Assembly: GCF_004343035.1 (NCBI RefSeq) | Contig: NZ_SMCQ01000001.1 | Span: forward strand, 368,827-432,826 | Direction: 5' to 3' | DNA length: 64,000 bases | DNA from: Longibaculum muris | GTDB lineage: Bacteria; Bacillota_I; Bacilli_A; Erysipelotrichales; Coprobacillaceae | In this document: in pieces, positions 36,304 through 45,687 of the stretch | How positions within the stretch are numbered: the first letter of the stretch is position 1 | Layout of the letters: each line of letters opens with the position of its first letter | Notes under the pieces: generated by a model | What the model was told of the DNA's origin: nothing | Databases searched by the model: none | What the model saw: only the letters and a program-made list of their open reading frames with translations | Position numbers and translations under genes: made by a program

Positions 36304-37316
36304 GTCAAAGATTTTTCAAAAAGATATTATGTTTTATTATTACTCTTACAATGGGGATGTCTTTAATAGGATGTACATCTACAAAACAAGAAACATCATC
36401 AGCCATTCAATTAACAGATCAAGCTGGGCGTCAAGTGAATTTAAAACAACCAGCACAAAAGATTGTCAGTTGTTATTATATTACAACTTATGCAACACTA
36501 TCTTTAGGAATCAGTGATCGATTGGTAGGAATTGAAAAGAAAGCAGAGAGTCGACCTATTTATAAAATGGCAAATGAAAAGTTATTAGACTTAAAACAAG
36601 TGGGAAGTTTAAAAGAATTAAACATTGAAGCCATTGCAAATTTAAAACCTGATTTGGTTTTAATGCCAATGAAGTTAAAAGACAAAGCACAAGCTTTAAC
36701 AGATTTACAAATTCCTGTTTTGATTGTTAATCCCGAAACCCATGATCAATTGGTTGAGATGTTGACTTTAATCGGAAAAGCAACTGGACAAGAAGAAAAA
36801 GCAAAATCACTTGTCAATTATTATCAAACACAAATGGATAAAATGAAACAATTGCCTGATATTCAAAAGACTATTTATATGGGTGGAAACTCTAGTTATT
36901 TAGAAACTGCACCAGCTTCCATGTATCAAAGTTCTTTGATTGAAACAGCAGGAGGGAGCAATGCTGCTAAAGATATTCCAGGTAACTATTGGAGTAAAGT
37001 GTCTTATGAAAGTTTGCTTCATATGAATCCAGATATGATTGTAATCCCATCATCTGCTCATTATTCAAAAAAAGATATCATGAATGATAAACAATTATCT
37101 TCATTAAAAGCTGTAAAAAATAAGGCTATTTATCAAATGCCAAAAGGTTTAGAAGAATGGGATTCACCAGTTCCTTCAGGAATCTTAGGAACAATGTGGT
37201 TAAGTAGTTTATTGCATCCAAAGGAATATTCATTTGATACATTTGTGAAGGATGTTAAATCTTTTTATCAAACATTCTATGGCTTTGAAATTGATGAGAG
37301 CCTCATAACAAAATGA
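36300..37316 (+). CDS. ABC transporter substrate-binding lipoprotein, FecB/BtuF-type
   Basis: The product has 338 residues. A signal peptide ends in the lipobox SLIGC, with Cys25 as the lipidated residue. The mature part has the BtuF/FecB fold: IVSCYYITTYATLSLGISDRLVG, NIEAIANLKPDLVLMPM and a long connecting helix. Such proteins bind iron-siderophores, cobalamin, or in the MolA subgroup molybdate/tungstate. Four-base overlaps with both neighbours show tight coupling. Because the operon encodes a molybdenum enzyme, an oxyanion of Mo or W is the favoured ligand (inference). Confidence 0.9.
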   Translation: MSQRFFKKILCFIITLTMGMSLIGCTSTKQETSSAIQLTDQAGRQVNLKQPAQKIVSCYYITTYATLSLGISDRLVGIEKKAESRPIYKMANEKLLDLKQVGSLKELNIEAIANLKPDLVLMPMKLKDKAQALTDLQIPVLIVNPETHDQLVEMLTLIGKATGQEEKAKSLVNYYQTQMDKMKQLPDIQKTIYMGGNSSYLETAPASMYQSSLIETAGGSNAAKDIPGNYWSKVSYESLLHMNPDMIVIPSSAHYSKKDIMNDKQLSSLKAVKNKAIYQMPKGLEEWDSPVPSGILGTMWLSSLLHPKEYSFDTFVKDVKSFYQTFYGFEIDESLITK

Positions 37317-38308
37317 TGAAAACAAAACATTATGTCATCATTTTATGCTTTCTTTTAATAACTCTCTTTTTATTTTCATTAACAAAAGGCAGTTTTGCTT
37401 TATCAATTTCAGATATTTTTCATATTTTACTTGGTCAATCAACAGATTTTATGAAATCACAAGTCTTTTTTAATCTCCGTTTTTCTAGGGTCATGATGGC
37501 TGTGATTGCAGGATTAGCTTTAGGTATTGCTGGAGCAGTTTATCAAATGGTTTTTTCTAATCCTTTGGCATCACCTGATTTAACGGGTGTCGCAACAGGT
37601 TCAAGTTTGGGAGCGGCTTTAGCGATTGTTTTAGGAGCTGGGACTCCTTATGAAATGATGAGTGGAGCTTTTGTGGTGGGTATGTTATCACTGGGGTTTG
37701 TTTTGTTGTTAGTTAAATTAACTGGGGTTCACCGCACTATGACTTATCTGCTTGCGGGGATTGTTATTTCATCAGTGGGTGATGCTTTCATCATGTTATT
37801 GAAGTATATGGCAGATCCTTTAGGAGAATTAGCAGCTATCGAGTTTTGGACAATGGGAAGTTTAGCTTCTATGACATTGGAAAAAATGATGATGTCTTTA
37901 ATCGGTGTGATGATTCCTATGTTATTGATTTTGCTTTGTCATCGACAAATTACCATGCTTTCTTTAGGTGATGAGAATGCAACTTATTTAGGTCTCAATA
38001 CCAAAACATTTAAAATCTTTATTTTTATACTAACGACTTGGATGGTCGCTTCTGTTGTTGCTTTAACAGGTGTGATTTCCTTTGTTGGCTTAATTGCTCC
38101 ACATATTGCTTATTTATTGTTACATAAACGCACGGGAGCGTTCTTTATTTGCAGTGGATTTATAGGTGCTATTCTTATATTAGTAGGTGATCTTTTGGCA
38201 AGATGTCTGATACCTGGAGGCGAATTACCATTAAGTATCTTAACTATCTTTTTAGCTTCACCGGTTCTTGTTTTCTATATGTATAAACAAAGAGGAAAAT
38301 TATTATGA
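37313..38308 (+). CDS. ABC transporter permease, FecCD family
   Basis: The product has 331 residues and about 9-10 membrane helices. Family signatures are LRFSRVMMAVIAGLALGIAGAVYQMVFSNPLASPDLTG and GVISFVGLIAPHIAYLL, the latter contacting the ATPase. FecCD permeases form the BtuCD-type importer with the lipoprotein and ATPase on either side. Overlaps of 4 bp at both ends. Confidence 0.94.
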   Translation: MMKTKHYVIILCFLLITLFLFSLTKGSFALSISDIFHILLGQSTDFMKSQVFFNLRFSRVMMAVIAGLALGIAGAVYQMVFSNPLASPDLTGVATGSSLGAALAIVLGAGTPYEMMSGAFVVGMLSLGFVLLLVKLTGVHRTMTYLLAGIVISSVGDAFIMLLKYMADPLGELAAIEFWTMGSLASMTLEKMMMSLIGVMIPMLLILLCHRQITMLSLGDENATYLGLNTKTFKIFIFILTTWMVASVVALTGVISFVGLIAPHIAYLLLHKRTGAFFICSGFIGAILILVGDLLARCLIPGGELPLSILTIFLASPVLVFYMYKQRGKLL

Positions 38309-39078
38309 GTGTTTTATTAAAAGTAGAACATCTTTTTGCGGGTTATCAAGACTATATTGTGAAAGATGTATCTTTGACATTAAAAGCTGGAGAACTTGTT
38401 GGAATATTAGGACGTAATGGTTGTGGAAAATCAACTTTATTAAAAGTAATTATGGGCAATTGTCCACTTCAAAAGGGCTATGTTCAAGTACAAGAACGTA
38501 ACTGTTTTGAAATGAATATAAAAAAACGTGCTGGTTATTTATCAATGCTGACGCAACGCAACAATGTGATTGAGGGATTATCGGTACGTGAAATGATTGC
38601 TTTAGGAAATTATGCTTCATCTTCTTTTTTTAGTTTTCAAGATGATAATCAAACCATAACAACATTAGCCAAAGATTATCATATCTTCTCTTTATTAGAT
38701 CAAGATTATACAACATTAAGTGAAGGTCAAAAACAATTGGTTCAATTATCCTGTTTAGCTATGCAAAATACACCCGTATTTTTATTAGACGAACCCGATA
38801 ATGCCTTGGATTTTGATAATCGTCATTTTATCTTTCAAATGATTCAAAATTCAATCATGTCTCAACAAAAAGCTGGATTGGTTGTTATTCATGATCCACT
38901 CTTTGCTTTAATGTATTGTCATCGCATTTTATTAATGAGTGAAGGAAAGATAATTGATGAAATTATTCCTTCATTACAAACAAGTGATGAAATCACTTTA
39001 AAAATACAGAATCTTTATCCAGATATCATTATCAAAAAAGATCAAGATTTACAACAATATTATTATTTTATGAAATAA
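38305..39078 (+). CDS. ABC transporter ATP-binding protein, FecE-type
   Basis: The product has 257 residues. Walker A is GRNGCGKSTLL (about 36-46), signature LSEGQKQLVQLS (about 137-148), Walker B VFLLDEPDNALDF and the switch His in VVIHDP. It powers the adjacent FecCD importer. It overlaps the permease gene by 4 bp; the purine permease gene begins 16 bp later. Confidence 0.93.
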   Translation: MSVLLKVEHLFAGYQDYIVKDVSLTLKAGELVGILGRNGCGKSTLLKVIMGNCPLQKGYVQVQERNCFEMNIKKRAGYLSMLTQRNNVIEGLSVREMIALGNYASSSFFSFQDDNQTITTLAKDYHIFSLLDQDYTTLSEGQKQLVQLSCLAMQNTPVFLLDEPDNALDFDNRHFIFQMIQNSIMSQQKAGLVVIHDPLFALMYCHRILLMSEGKIIDEIIPSLQTSDEITLKIQNLYPDIIIKKDQDLQQYYYFMK

Positions 39079-39094
39079 GAAAGGATATTTATCA

Positions 39095-40507
39095 ATGAAA
39101 AAAAATCAAGAATATACATCGCCATATGATTTTGAAGGAAAACTTCCTTTAAAACAAGCGATACCATTAGGGTTACAACATGTTTTAGCCATGTTTGTAG
39201 GGAATTTAACCCCAATTTTAATTATTACAAGTGCTTGTGCAGCAATGAGTGATGCAAGTGAATTTGCTGCCATTCAAGTTTCATTATTACAAAATGCAAT
39301 GTTGATTGCTGGAATTGTCACTTTGATTCAATTGTTTGCAATTGGTCCAGTCGGTGGTAAAGTTCCAATTATTATGGGAACAAGTTCAGGATTTATCGGT
39401 GTTTTCCAAAGTGTTGCTAAAGTCATGGGTGGCGGAATTTTAGGTTATGGAGCTATTATGGGAGCTTCTATTATTGGTGGTTTATTTGAAGGTGTTTTAG
39501 GTTTCTTATTAAAACCATTACGTCGCTTTTTCCCAGCTGTTGTGACAGGAACTGTTGTCTTATCCATTGGACTTTCATTAATTGGGGTAGGAGTTGCTTC
39601 TTTTGGTGGAGGAAGTAGTGCACAGGATTATGGTTCATTGGAAAATTTATTTGTAGCTTTGGTGGTTTTAATTATTATTTTGGTTTTAAAACATGGAACA
39701 CATGGAATGATGAGTTCTTCATGTATTTTAATTGGTATTATTTGTGGTTATATACTTTGTAGTATTATGGCACTTGTTTTACCAACAACTGGAGTCAATG
39801 GTGAAGGTGTTGAATTTGTAAAATCATGGGTCATTAACTGGGATGCAGTTGCCAATGCGAAATGGTTTGCGATTCCTGAGATTTTACCAGTCACACCAGT
39901 CTTTGATTTACGTGCCATTTTACCAGTTTTAATTATGTTTATTGTTACAGCGGTAGAGACAGTCGGAGATATTTCTGGTGTTATTGAAGGTGGAATGGAC
40001 CGTGAAGCAACTGATGAAGAATTATCAGGTGGTGTTATTTGTGATGGTCTTGGTTCAAGTTTAGCTGCTGTCTTTGGAGTTTTACCTAATACATCATTTA
40101 GTCAAAATGTTGGTTTGGTTACCATGACAAAAATCGTTAATCGCTTTGCTTTAGCATGTGGAGCTATTTTCCTTATTTTATGTGGTTTATTTCCTAAGTT
40201 AGCAGCATTAATTTCTATTATGCCTCAAAGCGTGTTAGGTGGAGCTGCTGTTATTATGTTCTCATCAATTGTAATGAGTGGGATTCAATTAATTACTAAA
40301 GAACCATTAAATGCACGTCGTATGACAATCGTATCAGTCGCTTTAGGATTAGGTTATGGGCTTGGTGCTAACAGTGCAGTTTTAGCTGGTTTACCTGAAG
40401 CAGTGCAAATGATTTTTGGTGGTTCAGGAATTGTCCCAGCAGCATTAGTTGCGATTATTTTAAACATCTGTTTACCTGAAGAAAAATCAATTGAAAAAGT
40501 CAAATAG
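39095..40507 (+). CDS. Nucleobase:cation symporter-2 (xanthine/uracil permease family)
   Basis: The product has 470 residues and about 12-14 membrane segments. NCS2 features are LGLQHVLAMFVGNLTPILI, the central ETVGDISGVIEGGMDREA (carrying the substrate-binding Glu) and LPNTSFSQNVGLVTMTKI. It imports a purine or uracil with protons or sodium. Its position just before the xanthine dehydrogenase genes points to xanthine, hypoxanthine or uric acid as cargo. Confidence 0.93.
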   Translation: MKKNQEYTSPYDFEGKLPLKQAIPLGLQHVLAMFVGNLTPILIITSACAAMSDASEFAAIQVSLLQNAMLIAGIVTLIQLFAIGPVGGKVPIIMGTSSGFIGVFQSVAKVMGGGILGYGAIMGASIIGGLFEGVLGFLLKPLRRFFPAVVTGTVVLSIGLSLIGVGVASFGGGSSAQDYGSLENLFVALVVLIIILVLKHGTHGMMSSSCILIGIICGYILCSIMALVLPTTGVNGEGVEFVKSWVINWDAVANAKWFAIPEILPVTPVFDLRAILPVLIMFIVTAVETVGDISGVIEGGMDREATDEELSGGVICDGLGSSLAAVFGVLPNTSFSQNVGLVTMTKIVNRFALACGAIFLILCGLFPKLAALISIMPQSVLGGAAVIMFSSIVMSGIQLITKEPLNARRMTIVSVALGLGYGLGANSAVLAGLPEAVQMIFGGSGIVPAALVAIILNICLPEEKSIEKVK

Positions 40508-40522
40508 AAAGGCGGGATTGTT

Positions 40523-41326
40523 TTGTTAGATATCAAAAATTATGTCCGTGTCCAAAGTTTACAAGAAGCCTATGATTTATGTCAAAATCGACGTAATGTG
40601 ATCATTGGAGGAATGCTTTGGTTGAAAATGCAAAATCGAAGTGTTGATACTGCTATTGATTTATGCGATTTGGGATTAAATCAGATTGAAGATAAGGGAG
40701 ATGAAATTCATATTGGTGCTATGGTTACGCTTCGTCAATTAGAATTAGATCCTTTACTTAATGAATATACCCATCATGCTTTAAAAGAAAGTGTAAAACA
40801 TATTGTTGGTGTACAATTTAGAAACCTTGCGACAATTGGTGGAAGCTTATTTGGGCGTTATGGATTTTCTGATGTTTTAACAATGTTTTTAGCTTTAGAT
40901 GCGTATGTTGAATTGTATCATGGCGGAATTGTTTCAATCCGTGAATTTGTTGAGATGCGACCAAGTTTAGATATTTTGGTTCGTATTATTGTGAAAAAGA
41001 CACCTATGCAAGTTGTTTATCTTTCTCAAAGAAATACCCAAACAGATTTTCCAGTATTAACATGTGCCATTTCAAAAATGAATCAAGATTATTATTGTGT
41101 TATTGGTGCACGTCCTTTAAAAGCAACTTTACTATTGGATGAAAAACATCTTTTAGATAGTTCTTTAAGTGATGAAAGTATCTTGGCATTTGCTGATGAT
41201 ATTGCACAAAGAGTAACTTTAGGAAGCAATTTAAGGGGAAGTGCTGATTATCGTCGTCATCTTACAAAGGTTCTTATTAAAAGAGCGTTATGGCAATTAA
41301 GGGAGGAACACAATCATGGAAATTAA
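40523..41326 (+). CDS. xdhB: Xanthine dehydrogenase FAD-binding subunit
   Basis: The product has 267 residues. It is the CO-dehydrogenase/xanthine-dehydrogenase FAD domain, with the pyrophosphate-binding stretch RRNVIIGGMLW and the second conserved GVQFRNLATIGGSLFGRY. It transfers electrons from the iron-sulfur subunit to FAD. TTG is the likely start, with AAAGGCGGG upstream. It overlaps the 2Fe-2S subunit gene by 11 bp. Confidence 0.92.
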   Translation: MLDIKNYVRVQSLQEAYDLCQNRRNVIIGGMLWLKMQNRSVDTAIDLCDLGLNQIEDKGDEIHIGAMVTLRQLELDPLLNEYTHHALKESVKHIVGVQFRNLATIGGSLFGRYGFSDVLTMFLALDAYVELYHGGIVSIREFVEMRPSLDILVRIIVKKTPMQVVYLSQRNTQTDFPVLTCAISKMNQDYYCVIGARPLKATLLLDEKHLLDSSLSDESILAFADDIAQRVTLGSNLRGSADYRRHLTKVLIKRALWQLREEHNHGN

Positions 41327-41792
41327 AATAAATTTAAATGGTAAAGATATTGTTTCAACTATTGAACCTGATACTTTATTAATTGATTTTTTACGTCAAC
41401 AGGGTTGTTTAAGTGTCAAACGTGGTTGTGATACAAGCAATTGTGGTTTATGTACTGTGTTTCAAGATGATCAACCGATTTTATCATGTAGTGTTTTAGC
41501 TGCTAGAGCGGCTGGACATAAAATTGTGACGCTTGAAGGAATGCAAAAAGAAGCACAAGGATTTGCTGAGTTCATAGCTGATCAAGGGGCTGAACAATGT
41601 GGTTTTTGTAATCCAGGTATGATGATGAATGCGATGGCTTTATTAAGAGAAAATGATGATCCAAGTGATGAAGATATTTTGAATTATTTAGCAGGAAATT
41701 TATGTCGCTGTTCAGGATATGAAGGACAATTACGAGGAATTAAAAATTATATTGCTTATTTAAAAAGAAGTGGAAAGGAGGATTTATCATGA
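41316..41792 (+). CDS. xdhC: Xanthine dehydrogenase 2Fe-2S subunit
   Basis: The product has 158 residues. The plant-ferredoxin-type cluster is bound by Cys in KRGCDTSNCGLCTVF, and the second cluster by CGFCNPGM and CRCSGYEG. Both sets are complete. It links the molybdopterin subunit to the FAD subunit. The gene order FAD, Fe-S, Mo and the overlaps match other three-subunit hydroxylases. Confidence 0.94.
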   Translation: MEIKINLNGKDIVSTIEPDTLLIDFLRQQGCLSVKRGCDTSNCGLCTVFQDDQPILSCSVLAARAAGHKIVTLEGMQKEAQGFAEFIADQGAEQCGFCNPGMMMNAMALLRENDDPSDEDILNYLAGNLCRCSGYEGQLRGIKNYIAYLKRSGKEDLS

Positions 41793-44080
41793 AAGAAACC
41801 CTCCAAAAAGTTAATCAACCTGTTCGTAAAAAAGATGCCATGAATCTTTTATTAGGAAAGCCAGCATATGTAGATGATATAACACCACAAAATTGTTTGG
41901 TTGTGAAAGTTTTACGTTCGCCTCATGCACATGCAATGATTGAAGATATTGATGTGAGTGATGCTCAAAAAGTTGCAGGGATTGAAGCTATTTATACATA
42001 TCATGATGTTCCTCAAAATCGTTTTACAATGGCGGGACAAACATATCCCGAACCGAGTCCTTATGACCGTTTGATTTTAGATCAACGCGTTCGTTTTGTT
42101 GGTGATGCAGTTGCGATTGTAGCTGGGGCAGATGAAAAATCAGTTGATCAAGCGATGAAATTAATTAAGGTTAAATATCAAGTTTTAGAAGCTGTTTTGG
42201 ATTTTCATCAAGCTAAAGATCATCCGGTTTTAGTCCATCCAGAAGATAATTGGAAAGCACTGTGTCCTGTCGGAGCAGATAATCAAAGAAATCTTTGTGC
42301 AAGTGAATATAACCAAGATGGAGATGTTGATGCTGTATTGGCAAGTTGTGATGAAGTGGTTGAAAGAACTTATCATACGCGTGCAAATCAACAAGCCATG
42401 ATGGAAACTTTCCGCACTTATTGTGAAATTGATCCTTTTGGTCGTTTACATGTTATTAGTTCAACACAGATTGTTTTCCATGTTCGTCGTATTTTAGCAC
42501 ATGCATTAAATATTTCAAAATCATTGATTCATGTTGAAAAGCCAAGAATTGGTGGTGGTTTTGGAGCAAAACAAACAGTTGTTGCCGAAGTTTATCCAGC
42601 CTTTGTGACATGGATGACAAAGAAGCCATCAAAAATGATTTATTCACGTACAGAATGTCAAATTGCTGGATCGCCACGTCATGAAATGGAAATCACTGTG
42701 AAAGTTGGCGCAATGAAAGACGGTACGATTCGTGCGATAGATGTTTATACATTATCGAATACTGGAGCTTTTGGTGAACATGGGCCAACAACAGTTGGAT
42801 TATCTGGTCATAAATCAATTCCTTTATATAACAACCATTTAGAAGCTTTTCGCTTTGCTTATGATGTTGTTTATACCAATGTTCAAGCTGCTGGGGCTTA
42901 TCGTGGATATGGAGCAACGCAAGGAATCTTTGCGGTTGAATCCGCAGTAAATGAATTAGCTGCTCGTTTAGGTATCGATGCTGTGGCAATTCGTGAAAAA
43001 AACATGGTTCAAGAAGGACAAGTCATGAGTGCTTATTATAACGAAATGACAAAGAGTTGTGCATTAAATCGTTGTATGGAACATGCAAAAAAATTATTCA
43101 ATTGGCAAGATAAATCAAAAGTTCGTGTGATGCCAAATGGTAAAGTGCGCGCTGCTGGGGTAGCAATGGCAATGCAAGGTTCAGGAATTTCTGGAGTTGA
43201 TGTTGGGTCTGCTACTATTAAATTAAATGATGATGGTTTCTATGCATTATCTATTGGTGCTGCTGATATGGGAACAGGTTGTGATACGATTTTAGCGCAA
43301 ATGGCAGCTGAATGTTTAGAATGTCAAGTTGATGATATCATTGTTTTTGGAGCTGATAGTGATGCATCACCTTATGATTCTGGGTCTTATGCTTCAAGTA
43401 CAACTTATGTCACAGGAAAAGCTGTAGAAAAGGCATGTTGTCAATTAAAAGAAAATATATGTATGATTGCTGCACAAATGCTTGAATGTTCAAATGATGA
43501 TGTAGAGTTTGATGGAAAAGTTGTCACATGTTTAAGTAATCATAAACAAGTGACACTTCATGATATTGCGACACAATCAATGTGTGGAAACACAATAGCA
43601 ACACAAGTTACAGTGACTCATTCTTCACCAGTTTCACCACCACCGTTTATGGTTGGTATGGTTGAAATTGAGCTAGATAAAGAAACCGGTCAAGTTGATA
43701 TTTTAGATTATGTTGCAGTTGTTGATTGTGGAACTGTGGTTAATCCAAATTTAGCTCGTGTACAAACAGAAGGTGGAATTGTTCAAGGAATTGGTATGGC
43801 ACTTTATGAAAATGTTCAATACAATGATAAGGGAGCTATTGCTGAAAATTCATTTATGCAATATAAAATTCCAACCCGTTTAGATATTGGAAAATTAAGA
43901 GTTGAGTTTGAAAGCAGTTATGAAGAAACTGGTCCATTTGGAGCAAAATCAATTGGTGAAATTGTTATTAATACGCCTTCTCCTGCCATTGCACATGCTA
44001 TTTATAATGCAACTGGTGTTTGGTTAAGAGATTTACCAATGACACCAGAAAAAATCGCGATGAGTTTGTGTGAAGAATGA
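41789..44080 (+). CDS. xdhA: Xanthine dehydrogenase molybdopterin-binding subunit
   Basis: The product has 763 residues, close to E. coli XdhA. Visible motifs are GGGFGAKQ (cofactor binding), AAGAYRGYGATQGIFAVES, GAADMGTGCDTILAQ, and GPFGAKSIGE with the catalytic Glu. It hydroxylates a purine or related N-heterocycle using a molybdopterin-cytosine-dinucleotide cofactor. Nicotinate or aldehyde substrates are alternatives, but the NCS2 permease supports a purine. No Cys-to-Sec replacement is visible. It overlaps both neighbours by 4 bp. Confidence 0.92.
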   Translation: MKETLQKVNQPVRKKDAMNLLLGKPAYVDDITPQNCLVVKVLRSPHAHAMIEDIDVSDAQKVAGIEAIYTYHDVPQNRFTMAGQTYPEPSPYDRLILDQRVRFVGDAVAIVAGADEKSVDQAMKLIKVKYQVLEAVLDFHQAKDHPVLVHPEDNWKALCPVGADNQRNLCASEYNQDGDVDAVLASCDEVVERTYHTRANQQAMMETFRTYCEIDPFGRLHVISSTQIVFHVRRILAHALNISKSLIHVEKPRIGGGFGAKQTVVAEVYPAFVTWMTKKPSKMIYSRTECQIAGSPRHEMEITVKVGAMKDGTIRAIDVYTLSNTGAFGEHGPTTVGLSGHKSIPLYNNHLEAFRFAYDVVYTNVQAAGAYRGYGATQGIFAVESAVNELAARLGIDAVAIREKNMVQEGQVMSAYYNEMTKSCALNRCMEHAKKLFNWQDKSKVRVMPNGKVRAAGVAMAMQGSGISGVDVGSATIKLNDDGFYALSIGAADMGTGCDTILAQMAAECLECQVDDIIVFGADSDASPYDSGSYASSTTYVTGKAVEKACCQLKENICMIAAQMLECSNDDVEFDGKVVTCLSNHKQVTLHDIATQSMCGNTIATQVTVTHSSPVSPPPFMVGMVEIELDKETGQVDILDYVAVVDCGTVVNPNLARVQTEGGIVQGIGMALYENVQYNDKGAIAENSFMQYKIPTRLDIGKLRVEFESSYEETGPFGAKSIGEIVINTPSPAIAHAIYNATGVWLRDLPMTPEKIAMSLCEE

Positions 44081-44679
44081 AAATTCATATGATTTATTTA
44101 GCGGCGGGAAATAGCCGTCGCTTTCAAGATAATAAATTGCTCTATAACTATCAAGGGCAACCGTTATATCGTTATGGATTTAATCAATTGTTAAAACTTT
44201 TATCCAATGATAATTATACTTTAGATGTTGTTACACAATATCCAGAAATTATATTTGATATAAAGCAATTTAATTATCCTCGACTTTATGTTATTAAGAG
44301 TCCAAAAAGTCATTTAGGTATAGCCTATTCTATTCAAGCTGGAATCAAAAAGTATAATCAAGAAAAAGATGCTTATTTTCTTTTTCTAGTGGCTGATCAA
44401 CCATATATAAAAGCATCAACAATTCAAAGACTTATTGATGAAACACTTTTACAAAAAGCTATACTTTCAACTTTAGCTTACCAAGAAAAAGTTGGAAATC
44501 CAACTTTGTTTCATTGTCAATTTTATAATGAATTGATGTCTTTAAAAAACGATGAAGGTGGTCGAAAGATTATCAATCGTTATCAAAATGCATGTTTAAA
44601 AGTGAAAGTTGAAGATGAATTGGAGTTGCTCGATATTGATACAAAAGAAGATATAGAAAAAAGAAGTTCTCACTATTGA
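44077..44679 (+). CDS. Molybdenum-cofactor nucleotidyltransferase (MocA/MobA-like)
   Basis: The product has 200 residues of the NTP-transferase fold: MIYLAAGNSRRFQDNKLLYNY, where AAGxSxRFxxxK binds the nucleotide, and FLVADQPYIKASTI, the metal-binding region. MocA adds CMP to molybdopterin for the xanthine-dehydrogenase family, which fits its place as last gene of the operon. The MobA (GMP) alternative is less likely because xanthine-dehydrogenase-type enzymes use the cytosine form. Confidence 0.85.
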   Translation: MKIHMIYLAAGNSRRFQDNKLLYNYQGQPLYRYGFNQLLKLLSNDNYTLDVVTQYPEIIFDIKQFNYPRLYVIKSPKSHLGIAYSIQAGIKKYNQEKDAYFLFLVADQPYIKASTIQRLIDETLLQKAILSTLAYQEKVGNPTLFHCQFYNELMSLKNDEGGRKIINRYQNACLKVKVEDELELLDIDTKEDIEKRSSHY

Positions 44680-44703
44680 ATAGTGTTTGAACTTCTTTTT
44701 ATA
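44661..44703 (+). terminator. Terminator of the purine-hydroxylase operon
   Basis: AAGAAGTTC...GAACTTCTT with an inner CACTAT...ATAGTG stem, followed by T residues. It includes the last codons of the preceding gene. Confidence 0.85.
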
Positions 44704-44751
44704 ATGCTATTGATTTGAAACGAAAATATATGAATCATTTATATATAAAAA

Positions 44752-44809
44752 GGATATGGACCCGCATCAATCTGCACATCCAGCTACAAGAAGCCAGAAA
44801 TCCATATCC
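44752..44809 (-). repeat. Isolated long inverted repeat, possible small RNA or 3' element
   Basis: GGATATGGA (44752-44760) and TCCATATCC (44801-44809) form a perfect 9-bp stem. They enclose 40 nt that are clearly richer in G+C than the surroundings. On the minus strand the stem is followed by TTTTTATATAT, so it would act as a terminator there, about 130 bp past the DUF3800 gene. On the plus strand no T-tract follows. The stem and loop may be an RNA element or the end of a small insertion. No known family recognised. Confidence 0.45.
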
Positions 44810-44936
44810 ATAAAAAGTATATCTTTTTTCTACTAAAAATATACCACTATTTAGAAATAAAGTCAATTAAATCAATACTTTTTCAGTGTTTTTGTAAAAA
44901 TAAAGATATGTATTAAAAATAGAACAAGATTTCATT

Positions 44937-45518
44937 TTATGAATGCTCAAGTTCGATAATATTTGTTTCAATCATTTGATAAAAATCTTTATTTAGATTT
45001 GACTTATATAAACGGATACAACTACAAATATTATCAATAAACTGTAATCCCTCCTCAGCAAATGATTCTTTGGAACATATTGATAAAACATGATTATGTA
45101 AACTGATTTCAGTAATAATTCTATTTTCGAAATCACATTTATTGAAACTGTCAAAAATAATATCTACATCATTTTTTATAAAATGAACAATTTTATTTAA
45201 CATTTTAATGTATTGTTTTTCTTTCTCTTTTTGATTAAAAATATTATCTTTTTTACAATATGCTGTATAAATAATTTTATGATCTAGTTGTTGTAATTCC
45301 TCTAACATCTTTATCTTAATTCTTTGATAATGTCTATCAAGAAGAACCGCTTTAAATTCATAAAAAATTCTTTGTTTTTCTTTGTCAGATATCTTCATTG
45401 ATCTTAGTTTCTTTTTAAAATGTTTGTATGTCAGATTTGTTGCTGCTTTAGAAGAAGTTAACAATCCTGCAACTATAAAATAGTCATCTGATTCAGTTTC
45501 ATCGATATAAAGTATCAT
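44937..45518 (-). CDS. DUF3800 domain protein
   Basis: The product has 193 residues. It begins MILYIDETESDDYFIVAGLL, which matches the N-terminal strand of DUF3800 (usually YIDESG...). The middle has IIFDSFNKCDFE, where an acidic residue follows, consistent with an RNase H-like core that the family is thought to have. These proteins are found in mobile and defence-rich DNA; function is unproven. The ribosome-binding site is weak. The gene is alone on the minus strand between two plus-strand operons, with the inverted repeat at 44752-44809 downstream. Confidence 0.72.
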   Translation of the reverse strand: MILYIDETESDDYFIVAGLLTSSKAATNLTYKHFKKKLRSMKISDKEKQRIFYEFKAVLLDRHYQRIKIKMLEELQQLDHKIIYTAYCKKDNIFNQKEKEKQYIKMLNKIVHFIKNDVDIIFDSFNKCDFENRIITEISLHNHVLSICSKESFAEEGLQFIDNICSCIRLYKSNLNKDFYQMIETNIIELEHS

Positions 45519-45687
45519 TCGTATTCACCATCCTGTGGACTCATTATATAATAATTTTTCTTTTATTCATACATGTTTAATGCTCTTTGTTATATTTGTT
45601 ATAAAATATAAAACATGTTTATTTCAAGCATATAAGTGGCAGACTGTTTTTAAGATATGCTAGAATGGCATAAAGGATGTGAAAGAA

